Below, in pieces: positions 9,149-17,366 of a stretch of DNA of 64,000 nt. The stretch's first letter is position 1; every line of letters starts with the position of its first letter. The translations under genes and the position numbers were made by a program. Origin of the DNA: Afipia sp. OHSU_II-C1 (lineage in GTDB: Bacteria; Pseudomonadota; Alphaproteobacteria; Rhizobiales; Xanthobacteraceae). The notes beneath the pieces were generated by a model, which had not been told where the DNA came from, ran no database searches, and saw only the letters and a program-made list of their open reading frames with translations. The stretch covers positions 1 through 64,000 of the forward strand of contig NZ_APJI01000001.1 of assembly GCF_000497575.1 (NCBI RefSeq), written 5' to 3'.

Positions 9149-10129
9149 TCATGCGGCGGAGGCAGGCCGCGCGCGCGACGTGGCGAGGCGCAGCACGTCG
9201 AGATAGCTAGGAGCGACGTCAACCCGCTGGATCAGGCCCTTCTCGGTGAGCAGGCGGTGTGCCTCCTCGAGCCGGTAGCACGGCAGATACATGAACAGGT
9301 GATGCTCGGCGTGATAGTTCACCCAGTACGGCGCGATCAACGCGCGCTCGACGATGTTCGCATGGGTTGTGCGCGCATGGCTGAATGGATCTGGACCGGT
9401 CGAGGTGCAGGCATGCTCGGCAATGTTGCGCACGCGGGTCACCAGCGGAAACCATGTCGCCATCGCGACGACCCAGACGCCGAAGAACCAGATGCCCGCA
9501 CCGGCCAGCCAGAACAGGCCGAACAAAATCGCGTTGACGCCGAGAAACCGCTGCATGGCGATCCGGCCGCTGGTCAGGAAGTTCTCGGTCTCCTCATCGC
9601 GCATCGCGTCCGTCAGCACAGGTTCGCGCCGGGCGAACAGCGCCTTGAATGACGGCGAACGCTGCTTGATGAAGGTTTGCCCGGTGAGGTCGCGGAAAGC
9701 CTTGCGGTAGAAGCTGTCCTTTGAAATCGGAAACGGCGCCGATAGCCCAAGATCGGGATCTTCCGGCTGCTGCGTGAACCGGTGATGCTTGAGATGGTAG
9801 GTGCGATAGCCCGCCAGCGTCGCACCCACCGGCACGGCGCAGATCCAGTTGCCGACGAACTCGTTGATCTTCTGGTTGGTGTGCAGTCCGCCGTGAGCCG
9901 CCTCGTGCATCAGGATCGCCAGCCCAAGTTGCCGCGTGCCGACAATCATCACGGCGGCCAGCCAGATGAACGGGTTCGGCCAGATCGTCACAAGGGCAAC
10001 GGCGGCGGCGATGGTGCCCCAGCAATGCACGACCAGCCACATGCCGCGCCAGGAGTCACGCGCGGTCAGCCGCGCCCATTCCTCGGCAGAAAAGATCGTC
10101 TTGGGATCGACACGTTCAACGGCCGGCAT
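9149..10129 (-). CDS. Membrane fatty acid desaturase
   Basis: A 326-residue integral membrane di-iron enzyme with the three histidine boxes of the family: HEAAH at 75-79, HLKHH at 112-116 and HAEHH at 273-277. Hydrophobic stretches near 30-70 and 195-230 fit four transmembrane helices with the boxes on the cytoplasmic face. The NYHAEHHLFMYLPCYRLEEAH segment is typical of the broad FA_desaturase family, including desaturases and hydroxylases. It is placed within the sugar/hydroxy-acid operon, 118 bases before the dehydratase and 40 after UxaA, which is unexpected. It may hydroxylate or desaturate a hydrophobic substrate, or simply have landed there. Confidence 0.88.
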   Translation of the reverse strand: MPAVERVDPKTIFSAEEWARLTARDSWRGMWLVVHCWGTIAAAVALVTIWPNPFIWLAAVMIVGTRQLGLAILMHEAAHGGLHTNQKINEFVGNWICAVPVGATLAGYRTYHLKHHRFTQQPEDPDLGLSAPFPISKDSFYRKAFRDLTGQTFIKQRSPSFKALFARREPVLTDAMRDEETENFLTSGRIAMQRFLGVNAILFGLFWLAGAGIWFFGVWVVAMATWFPLVTRVRNIAEHACTSTGPDPFSHARTTHANIVERALIAPYWVNYHAEHHLFMYLPCYRLEEAHRLLTEKGLIQRVDVAPSYLDVLRLATSRARPASAA

Positions 10130-10169
10130 GGCGTCCTCCCTGCGGTCGATTTTGCCTCGACTCTTCAGG

Positions 10170-11693
10170 CTACATCGTAGCGCCTAATACCCATGGCGCA
10201 AATTCCGCAGCGCCAAAATCGAACGCCTCGCTCTTGGTCTGTTCTCCGGAGGCGACCCGCAGAATCAGGTCGAAAATACGCTGGCCGCATTGCTGCACGG
10301 TTTCGTCACCGTCCAGGATGGTTCCGCAGTTGACGTCCATGTCGTCTTCCATGCGGCGGAACATCGGCGTGTTGGTCGCGAGCTTGATCGACGGTGACGG
10401 CTTGCAGCCGAACACACTGCCGCGCCCTGTGGTGAAACAGACGAGGTTCGCACCGCCCGCCACCTGCCCCGTGGCGGCCACCGGATCGAAGCCCGGCGTA
10501 TCCATGAAGGTGAAGCCTTTTTTGGTGACCGGCTCGGCATAGCCGACCACATCGACGAGGTTGGTGCTGCCGGCCTTGGCCATCGCGCCGAGGGACTTTT
10601 CAAGAATGGTGGTGAGACCACCGGCCTTGTTGCCGGGGCTGGGGTTGGAATCCATCTCCGCGCCGTTGCGCTGCGTGTAGTCTTCCCACCACCGCATCAA
10701 CGCGACAAGTTTCTCGCCGACTTCAGGACTGACCGCTCGGCGTGTGAGAAGGTGCTCCGCGCCATAGGTCTCAGGCGTCTCGGAGAGGATCACCGAGCCG
10801 CCATGGCGCACCAAGAGATCGCTCGCCGCGCCCAGCGCCGGGTTGGCCGACACACCGGAGTAACCGTCCGAGCCACCGCATTGAAGCGCGACTGTCAGTT
10901 CACTCGCCGGACATGGCTCCCGCTTGATGTTGTTCGATTCCGCCAGCACTTCGCGCACGAACGCGACCGCCTTCTCCACCGTCTTGCGCGAACCGCCGAC
11001 ATCCTGAATGTCCAGCGATCGCAGGCGTCCCGCCAGCCTCTGTTCTTCCAGAAATCCGCCGATCTGGTTCATTTCGCAGCCAAGACCGAGAATGATCACA
11101 TGCGAAAAATTCACATGGCGCGCGTAGCCGCCGAGCGTGCGGCGAAGCACCGTCAGCGGCTCAAGCTGGGTCATGCCGCAACCGGTCTTGTGGGTCAGCG
11201 CGACAACGCCATCGACGTTCGGGAACGCCGCCAGCGGATCGTGACCCGTGAACGGATTTTTCTTGAACACATCGGCGACGAGCCCCGCGACATGCGCGCT
11301 GCAATTCACCGAAGTCAGAATGCCAATGTAATTGCGTGTCGCCACGCGGCCGTCGGGACGGCGGATGCCCTGAAACGTCGCAGGCAGATCGAAGTTCGGC
11401 GTCGGCTTGACGTCCACGCCATAGGCATAGTCCTTGGAGAACTCACCCATCCCGATGTTCTGCACATGGACATGCTGGCCCGGCGCGATCGGAACGGTGG
11501 CAAAACCGATGATCTGACCGTAGCGCATCACCGGCTCGCCGACGGCGATCGGCTTCACCGCCACCTTGTGGCCCGCGGGAATGCGTTCGGTCGCGGCGAC
11601 ACCCTGCGCCACTTCGGCGCCAGGCAGCAGCGCCGTCCGCGCAATCACCACGCTGTCATCGGAGTGAAGACGGATTACGGGTGTCGCGGCCAT
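10170..11693 (-). CDS. UxaA-family altronate/galactarate-type dehydratase
   Basis: A 507-residue protein with an N-terminal SAF domain (about 1-90, IRLHSDDSVVIA through HVHVQNIG) and the UxaA catalytic domain. Cys-containing motifs KTGCGM, GLGCEMNQ and LQCGGSDGYSG, and the C-terminal FTTGRGS and FGCKPSPS, match altronate and galactarate dehydratases, iron-dependent lyases of hexuronate catabolism. Sulfolactate sulfo-lyase (SuyAB) belongs to the same family but is usually split. The length agrees with E. coli UxaA. It is flanked by an aldolase gene upstream and the desaturase downstream. The sugar-acid substrate is not identified; a stereoisomer of altronate, galactarate or a fuconate-like acid are candidates. 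Confidence 0.88.
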   Translation of the reverse strand: MAATPVIRLHSDDSVVIARTALLPGAEVAQGVAATERIPAGHKVAVKPIAVGEPVMRYGQIIGFATVPIAPGQHVHVQNIGMGEFSKDYAYGVDVKPTPNFDLPATFQGIRRPDGRVATRNYIGILTSVNCSAHVAGLVADVFKKNPFTGHDPLAAFPNVDGVVALTHKTGCGMTQLEPLTVLRRTLGGYARHVNFSHVIILGLGCEMNQIGGFLEEQRLAGRLRSLDIQDVGGSRKTVEKAVAFVREVLAESNNIKREPCPASELTVALQCGGSDGYSGVSANPALGAASDLLVRHGGSVILSETPETYGAEHLLTRRAVSPEVGEKLVALMRWWEDYTQRNGAEMDSNPSPGNKAGGLTTILEKSLGAMAKAGSTNLVDVVGYAEPVTKKGFTFMDTPGFDPVAATGQVAGGANLVCFTTGRGSVFGCKPSPSIKLATNTPMFRRMEDDMDVNCGTILDGDETVQQCGQRIFDLILRVASGEQTKSEAFDFGAAEFAPWVLGATM

Positions 11694-11725
11694 GGTTGTT
11701 ATCCTTGTTTAGCTCTGGCGTCTTT

Positions 11726-11860
11726 CACCTCTCCCCGTTTACGGGGAGAGGTCTGAGACAGAGCGTAGCTCCGGGTGAGGGGCAATTGCACGTTAGGCAG
11801 AATGGCCCCTCACCCGCTCGCTTCGCTGGGAACCTCTCCCCGCAGGCGGGGAGAGGTGAA
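11726..11860. repeat. Inverted repeat element, family B copy 2
   Basis: CACCTCTCCCCG and CGGGGAGAGGT arms occur at both ends and GGGTGAGGGGC / GCCCCTCACCC face each other in the middle, giving a long cruciform-capable element of about 135 bases. It occupies the gap between the aldolase stop and the UxaA start within the operon. Like other copies it could stabilise or cut the transcript. Confidence 0.85.
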
Positions 11861-11864
11861 GATG

Positions 11865-12641
11865 CTACGCCTTGCCGCCGGAGTTCTTCCGCGTCTCGGC
11901 GATGTGGCTCTTGGCGGACATCGCGAGCAACCCGCTGTCATTCATGATCGTCACCAGCTTGAACCCGCGCTCGATGGCAAGTGCGGCGCCCGGCGCGCCG
12001 CTGCAATGAATGCCGGGGAAAATGCCGCGCTTGTCGCATTCCTTCACGATCCGCTCATAGATCTTGATGATTTCCGGTTCGGTCCGGTCGAGCGTCGGAT
12101 GCAGGCCATAGGAAAAGCCGAGATCGGACGGGCCGATATAGACGCCGGCAATGCCCTTCACGTCGAGGATCGCTTCGAGATTTTCGACCGCGGTCTTGGT
12201 CTCGATCATCGGAATGCAGAGCGTCTCTTCATTGGCCGTCTGCTGATAGGTACCCGCTGAACCATACATCATGGCGCGGATCGGTCCGTTGCTGCGGGTG
12301 CCGCGGGGCGGATACTTCGCATACTGCACGAAGCGTTCGGCTTCCTCTTTCGTGTTGATCATCGGACAGATGACCCCGTAAGCGCCGCCGTCGAGCACCT
12401 TGCCGATGATGCCGGGCTCATTCCACGGCACGCGCACCATCGGTGTCACCGGATGCGCCTGCATCGCCTGGAAGCACTGGATCATCGACTGATAATCCTG
12501 CACGCCGTGCTGCATATCGACGGTGACGCTGTCGAAACCGCACTGCGCCATCACCTCGGCAGAAAAGCCGGAGGGGATCGCAAGCCAGCCGTTGACCACC
12601 ACCTTGCCCGCAGCCCAGATTTCCATGACCTTGTTTGCCAT
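11865..12641 (-). CDS. HpcH/HpaI-family class II aldolase
   Basis: A 258-residue TIM-barrel aldolase. Seen are the catalytic/metal motifs DMQHG near residue 42, RVPWNEPG, EETLCIPMIETKTAVEN (the metal-binding Glu) and GPSDLGFSYG (metal-binding Asp), all typical of 4-hydroxy-2-oxoheptanedioate, 2-keto-3-deoxy-L-rhamnonate and 2-dehydro-3-deoxyglucarate aldolases, which split 2-keto-3-deoxy acids into pyruvate and an aldehyde with a divalent metal. The ATG at 12641 follows GGGAAA; an upstream start at 12701 would add 20 hydrophilic residues. Its place between the dehydrogenase and the UxaA dehydratase fits the cleavage step of the pathway. Confidence 0.9.
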   Translation of the reverse strand: MANKVMEIWAAGKVVVNGWLAIPSGFSAEVMAQCGFDSVTVDMQHGVQDYQSMIQCFQAMQAHPVTPMVRVPWNEPGIIGKVLDGGAYGVICPMINTKEEAERFVQYAKYPPRGTRSNGPIRAMMYGSAGTYQQTANEETLCIPMIETKTAVENLEAILDVKGIAGVYIGPSDLGFSYGLHPTLDRTEPEIIKIYERIVKECDKRGIFPGIHCSGAPGAALAIERGFKLVTIMNDSGLLAMSAKSHIAETRKNSGGKA

Positions 12642-12733
12642 ACGATCGTTTCCCGTTTCTGTTTTGATTGTTGTTGCTTGGTTTGGACGCGGGTCATGCA
12701 TGAGATGCCCTCCGGCTAAACCTGATCCTCGAC

Positions 12734-13819
12734 CTATCCGGTCGCCTTGGCAACGGCGGCGTCATCGATACCGACCGACCGCGCCGTTGCCGTGATGGAA
12801 TTCCATGTCTCGTCGGTCAGGGGCACCCCGTTTTTGGTGCGCTCCGCGCGCGTGGCCGCTTCCGGCTCGCCCGGAATCAGCACCGCATCGTGCCCCTGCG
12901 CCAGCTTGCTGTCCTTGAAATAGGCGATGTACCGGGCGACTTCCCCATCGAAGAAATGCGCGGGGTCGACCACCTTCGGATCGATGAAGATCGCCAGCAT
13001 GCCGTTGGAGAAACGCCGGTCGGTCTTGGTCGCACCGTTGCCGGTCAGCGCGCCGCCGAGCAGTTCGCACATCAGCGCGAGGCCCGAGCCCTTGTGCTCG
13101 CCGAATGCGCGGATCGCGCCCTTGCCCTGTGCATGGACACGCGGGCCATCGGCTTCATAAGGCCCGTAAAGCACATGCGGGTCTTCGCTGAGCGTGCCAT
13201 CCTGATCGACCAGCGCGCCCTTCGGCAGCTTCTTGCCGCCGCGGCTCGCCACCATCACCTTGCCTTCGGCAACGATGGAGGTTGCAAAATCCAGCACCAC
13301 CGGCCCTTGTCCGGGGCGCGGAATGCCGACGCAATAAGGCGCAGTGGAGAGCTTGCGCGCGACACCCCCATAAGGCGCGACCAGCACCGAGCCCGCTGCA
13401 TTGACGAAGAAGATCGAGACCAGACCTTCCGCCGCCGCCATTTCCGCCCAGTCGCCGACGCGCCCGAGGTGACCTGAATTCTTCAGCGTCATCGCGGAGA
13501 GACCAACGGCCTTGCATTTGTCGATGCCGACTCTCACGGCTTGCGGCGTCACTGTTTGCCCATAGCCGAAGCCGCCATCGACCACCGCGATCGACGGCGT
13601 GTCGACCACCAGCTTGATGGTCTGGTCGGGAATGATCGCGCCCTCTTTCACCCACTTCACATACTGCGGCACGCGGATGACGCCGTGGCTGTCGTGGCCG
13701 GTGAGGTTCGCTGTCGTCAAATACATAGCGATGCGATCCGCCTCAGCTTTCGAGGAGCCGGCACGGGAGAAGATGTCAGATACGAAGCCGATCAGCTTCT
13801 GGGAGTTGATTGTTACCAT
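12734..13819 (-). CDS. Ldh_2-family (malate/L-lactate/ketogulonate type) dehydrogenase
   Basis: A 361-residue NAD(P)-dependent oxidoreductase of the Ldh_2 fold. The motif NLTGHDSHGVIRVPQYV near residue 40 carries the conserved catalytic His. SGHLGRVGDWAEMAA and EHKGSGLALMCELLGGALTG match the cofactor-binding and dimer segments. Family members act on malate, lactate, sulfolactate, ureidoglycolate or diketogulonate. The ATG at 13819 lies two bases after the LivF stop codon, so translation is probably coupled to the transporter genes; a start at 13882 would overlap livF. It likely oxidises or reduces a 2-hydroxy acid brought in by the adjacent ABC transporter. Confidence 0.9.
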   Translation of the reverse strand: MVTINSQKLIGFVSDIFSRAGSSKAEADRIAMYLTTANLTGHDSHGVIRVPQYVKWVKEGAIIPDQTIKLVVDTPSIAVVDGGFGYGQTVTPQAVRVGIDKCKAVGLSAMTLKNSGHLGRVGDWAEMAAAEGLVSIFFVNAAGSVLVAPYGGVARKLSTAPYCVGIPRPGQGPVVLDFATSIVAEGKVMVASRGGKKLPKGALVDQDGTLSEDPHVLYGPYEADGPRVHAQGKGAIRAFGEHKGSGLALMCELLGGALTGNGATKTDRRFSNGMLAIFIDPKVVDPAHFFDGEVARYIAYFKDSKLAQGHDAVLIPGEPEAATRAERTKNGVPLTDETWNSITATARSVGIDDAAVAKATG

Positions 13820-13821
13820 CG

Positions 13822-14550
13822 TTAAACAGCTGCCTTGGTATGGCCGCCTAGATAAGCGGCTCTGATTGCTTCGTTGCTCCACAGTTCGTCGGGTTTCCCG
13901 CCGAGAGCAAGACGGCCCGTTTCCAGCACGTAGCCGTAGTCGGCGACGGACAATCCCATTCGCGCATTTTGCTCGACAAGTAAAACAGTCGTTTCCTTGC
14001 GGATTTCGGCGATGATCCGGAACACGGCCTGCACGATCACCGGCGCAAGGCCGAGCGACGGCTCATCAAGCAACAAGAGCCGCGGCTTTGCCATCAGCCC
14101 GCGCGCCACCGCCACCATCTGCAACTGCCCGCCGGACAGTGTCCAGCCGAGCTTGTCGGAAAACGCGCGGATATCGGGGAACAGATCGAACATCGCATCG
14201 GCTTCGCGCGACAGTTGCGCTTTCGCGACCCGGCGATTCGACGCGCCGAGCATAATATTTTCTTTCACGGTGAGGCCGGGAAACACCCGCCGCCCCTCCG
14301 GAACGTGCGAAATACCGAGACGCACGATAGCTTCCGGCCCGAGGCCCACAATCGACTTGCCGTCGAACAGGATTTCCCCGGCCGCCGGCTTGGCGAGGCC
14401 TGATATCGCACGCAGCGTGGTGGACTTGCCCGCCCCGTTGGAGCCGAGCAGCGTCACCACCTGCCCCTGCTCCACCTTCAGTGAAATGCCCCGCAACGCT
14501 TCGATTTCGCCGTAGAGCACAATGAGGTCGTTGATCTCGAGCAAAGCCAT
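13822..14550 (-). CDS. livF: LivF-like ABC transporter ATP-binding protein (cluster 1)
   Basis: A 242-residue ATPase with Walker A GSNGAGKST near residue 36, Q-loop region, signature LSGGQLQMVAVARGLM and Walker B LLLLDEPSLGLAP. The C-terminal GYVLETGRLALGG is typical of LivF, one of the two ATPases of branched-chain-amino-acid-type (HAAT) importers. It starts three bases after the fused LivM-LivG gene and is followed at two bases by the Ldh_2 dehydrogenase, so it links transporter and catabolic genes in one operon. Despite the Liv name the substrate may be a different small acid, as is known for other HAAT systems. Confidence 0.93.
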   Translation of the reverse strand: MALLEINDLIVLYGEIEALRGISLKVEQGQVVTLLGSNGAGKSTTLRAISGLAKPAAGEILFDGKSIVGLGPEAIVRLGISHVPEGRRVFPGLTVKENIMLGASNRRVAKAQLSREADAMFDLFPDIRAFSDKLGWTLSGGQLQMVAVARGLMAKPRLLLLDEPSLGLAPVIVQAVFRIIAEIRKETTVLLVEQNARMGLSVADYGYVLETGRLALGGKPDELWSNEAIRAAYLGGHTKAAV

Positions 14551-14553
14551 GAC

Positions 14554-16275
14554 TCACTCCGTCCCGAGATAAGCGGAAATAACATCGGGATGCTGCAACA
14601 CCGCCAGCGACTCGCCGTCGGCAATGCGTTTGCCGAAGTTGAGCACGGTGATGTGCTGCGCCGCCTCGCGCACCAGCGTCATGTCGTGATCGATGATGAG
14701 AATGGTGAGCCCTTGCGCTGCGATGCGCTTGAGCAGGTCATGCAGTTCGACCTTCTCGCTGGAGTTCAGACCGGCCGCAGGTTCGTCCAGCAGCAACAGC
14801 GTTGGATTTCCCGCCAGTGCGCGGGCGATCTCGATCAGGCGCTGGTGGCCATAGGAGAAGCTGGATACCAGTTCGTTGGCCCGCCCGCCGAGGCCGACGA
14901 ACGTCAGCGCCGACATCGCCCGCTGCGTCAGCGCGTCCTGACCGCCCTCGCCGATCAGCGTATTGCCCGGACGCTCCGCGCCGATCACCACGTTTTCCAG
15001 CGCGCTCATCGAACGGAACAGCCGGATATTCTGGAAGGTTCGACCGAGGCCTGCCGCCGTGCGCTGGTGCGCGGGCATGTCGGTCACGTCGGTGCCGTCG
15101 AGGACGATCCTGCCGGCGGTCGTCTTGTAGAGGCCGGACAGCATATTGAGTGTGGTGGTCTTGCCCGAACCATTCGGTCCGATCAGCGCGTGGACGCTGC
15201 CCCGGCGCACGGAGAGATCGACCTTGTCGACGGCCTTCAGACCGCCGAAGTGCTTCGACAGGCCGGTGACTTCAAGCACCATGTCGCCACCGATCCTGGC
15301 CGGTGCAAGTTGCAGCGCGGGGCTAGCAATCTGCGGCGGCGACCTCGCCCGCCATTTGGTGATGATCTCCTGAACGAACCCCCAGATGCCGTCCGGCATG
15401 AAGCGCACAATCAGGATCACGAACAGTCCGTAGATCGCCAGATACAGTCCCGGAATGTTCTTCAGGAAGCGTAGCCATTCCGGAATCAGGATCAGCAACC
15501 CGGTGCCGATCACGGCGCCGATTGGCGATCCGACGCCGCCCAGCAGCGCCATGGTGAGGAAGACGATCGATTCCGCGAAGGAGAACTGGTCCGGACTGAC
15601 ATAGGAGAAGCCGCCGGCGAACAGCCCGCCGCCGATTCCGCCAAGCAGCGCAGACAACGCAAACGCCGCGACCTTGGTGCGGAAGATATCGATGCCCGCG
15701 ACGCCCGCAGCGAGTTCATTGTCACGTACCGCGCGCATGGCGCGGCCGATCCGCGTATCCGGCAGATGCCAGACGAGATAGCCGATCACCGCGAGCGCCG
15801 CGACGCAGAACGCGAGAAACGACTGCTGCGACTGGAACAGCGCCGGCCGTCCGATTTTCGAGATGCCGTCGGGGCCGCGCGTCAGCCAGATCGCATTAAT
15901 CATGACCAGCGAGACAATCTGCTGGAACGAGATCGTGACCATGGCGAGGTAATGGCCGCCAAGCTTGAGCGTGCTCATGCCCAGCAGCGCTCCGGCGGCC
16001 AGCGCCAGCAGCGAACCTGCCACAAGACATATCCAGAAGTTGATCTGGTAGTCGGCAGTCCCGAGACCGACCGCATAGGCGCCCAGTCCGAAAAATGCCG
16101 CCTGCGCCAGATTGATCTGCCCGCACAGCCCGAGCACGACCGTCAGACCGAACACGGCGATGGCAAACGTGGCCGCCTGCATCAGGATGTTGAGCACGTA
16201 ACCATCGAAGTTCATCGTCGCCGCGGCAAACACGGCGATCGCGGCGACGACAAAATATGGCAGATGCCGCAGCAC
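14554..16275 (-). CDS. Fused LivM permease - LivG ATPase of an ABC importer (cluster 1)
   Basis: Residues about 1-300 are a LivM-type permease with many hydrophobic helices and the conserved GLCGQINLAQAAFFGLGAY and HYLAMVTISFQQI segments. Residues about 330-573 are a LivG-type ATPase with Walker A GPNGSGKTT, the insert GLGRTFQNIRLF, a signature variant FSYGHQRLIEIARAL and Walker B LLLLDEPAAGL. Normally these are two proteins; this is one reading frame. The only in-frame start I find is GTG 16275, without a good ribosome site. An ATG overlapping the LivH stop (16329-16331) is one base out of frame, see findings. Confidence 0.9.
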   Translation of the reverse strand: MLRHLPYFVVAAIAVFAAATMNFDGYVLNILMQAATFAIAVFGLTVVLGLCGQINLAQAAFFGLGAYAVGLGTADYQINFWICLVAGSLLALAAGALLGMSTLKLGGHYLAMVTISFQQIVSLVMINAIWLTRGPDGISKIGRPALFQSQQSFLAFCVAALAVIGYLVWHLPDTRIGRAMRAVRDNELAAGVAGIDIFRTKVAAFALSALLGGIGGGLFAGGFSYVSPDQFSFAESIVFLTMALLGGVGSPIGAVIGTGLLILIPEWLRFLKNIPGLYLAIYGLFVILIVRFMPDGIWGFVQEIITKWRARSPPQIASPALQLAPARIGGDMVLEVTGLSKHFGGLKAVDKVDLSVRRGSVHALIGPNGSGKTTTLNMLSGLYKTTAGRIVLDGTDVTDMPAHQRTAAGLGRTFQNIRLFRSMSALENVVIGAERPGNTLIGEGGQDALTQRAMSALTFVGLGGRANELVSSFSYGHQRLIEIARALAGNPTLLLLDEPAAGLNSSEKVELHDLLKRIAAQGLTILIIDHDMTLVREAAQHITVLNFGKRIADGESLAVLQHPDVISAYLGTE

Positions 16276-16327
16276 CAGGGGCGTCGAGCGCAGGGTGGCG
16301 GTAACCGTATGTTCTGGCTCGGCATGC

Positions 16328-17203
16328 TCATGCTTTTTCCGCCACGCGTTCGCCGAAGATGCCTTGCGGACGGAAGACCAAGAACAGGATCAGCACAAGG
16401 AACGCGAATGCATCCTTGTACGGAACCGACACATAAGCCGCGCCGAAGGTCTCGATGATGCCGAGCGCGATCCCGCCGATGATTGCGCCGGTCACATCGC
16501 CGAAGCCGCCGATGATCGTGGCCGCGAATGCCTTCAGCGCAATCGTCGCGCCCATCTGGATCGAGACGAACAGGATCGGCGCGACCAGGATGCCGGCCAG
16601 CCCGCCAAGCACCGCGGAATAGATGAAGGTGATCATGATCATGCTCGACACCGAGATGCCGAGAAGCGACGCCATTTCCTTGTCCTGCGACGTCGCCTGA
16701 AGCTTCTTGCCGAGCATCGTGTGCTCGAAGAACCAGTAGTTCAGGATCACCAGCGCAATGGTCACGGCGATGATCAGCAGATACTGGCTGTCGAGATAGA
16801 CCGGCCCGAGTTGAATGCCCGGTGTCTCAAACCACCCCTCCAGCACCTGCGGCGCCGGTCCGTAGATCGCCAGTACCGAATTCGCCAGAAAGATCGATGC
16901 GCCGATGGTGGCGATGATGACCGGCAGAAAGGTGCGGTGACGCAGCGGATAGTACACGCCGAGATTGAAGATCACGCCGAATAGCGCCATGCCGCCCAGC
17001 GCTATCAGAAATGACAGCCAGTACGGCCATTGCAGATCGACCGCGAACACCACCATCAGGAATGCCGCCACCATCGAGAACTCGCCCTGCGCGAAATTCA
17101 CGACGTTGGTCGCGCGGAAAATCAGCACGAAGCCGAGCGCCACCAGCGCATACACGGAGCCGATGCCGATGCCCGTAAAGAGCAGTTGAAGAATCTGATC
17201 CAT
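16328..17203 (-). CDS. livH: LivH-like ABC transporter permease (cluster 1)
   Basis: A 291-residue membrane protein with eight or so hydrophobic helices. GIGIGSVYALVALGFVLIFRATNVVNFAQGEF is the N-terminal hallmark of LivH permeases, quoted here only in part: key residues are NFAQGEF. GGFGDVTGAIIGG near the end is the EAA-like coupling loop. The ATG at 17203 is preferred to the TTG at 17218. Its TGA overlaps an ATG (ATGA) in the classic arrangement for the next gene, although that frame does not continue. It pairs with the fused LivM-LivG protein and LivF. Confidence 0.92.
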   Translation of the reverse strand: MDQILQLLFTGIGIGSVYALVALGFVLIFRATNVVNFAQGEFSMVAAFLMVVFAVDLQWPYWLSFLIALGGMALFGVIFNLGVYYPLRHRTFLPVIIATIGASIFLANSVLAIYGPAPQVLEGWFETPGIQLGPVYLDSQYLLIIAVTIALVILNYWFFEHTMLGKKLQATSQDKEMASLLGISVSSMIMITFIYSAVLGGLAGILVAPILFVSIQMGATIALKAFAATIIGGFGDVTGAIIGGIALGIIETFGAAYVSVPYKDAFAFLVLILFLVFRPQGIFGERVAEKA

Positions 17204-17244
17204 ATGAGGCTCGCTCAAGAGAGACGGGGCACGTTGCTGGCGGC

Positions 17245-17320
17245 GTCATTGCGAGGAGCGAAGCGACGAAGCAATCCATCCTTCTTTTGCTTTGGATTGC
17301 TTCGCTTCGCTCGCAATGAC
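17245..17320. repeat. Palindromic intergenic repeat, family A copy 2
   Basis: Arms GTCATTGCGAGGAGCGAAGC and its imperfect complement ending GCAATGAC flank a short pyrimidine-rich loop. It is the inverse orientation of copy 1 at 2005-2078. It sits between the binding-protein gene and livH, where a transcript hairpin could let the binding protein be made in excess over the membrane parts. Confidence 0.85.
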
Positions 17321-17366
17321 GGCGGCGGGCTCGTGCACAACTGGCGAAACGCCGCCGACATAGTGT

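Noticed and set aside
7231-9210. Forward open frame of 659 codons across the second IlvD/Edd dehydratase
   Set aside because: It is His/Arg-rich, has no domain, and lies antisense to a well-conserved gene; a shadow of GC-rich codon bias.
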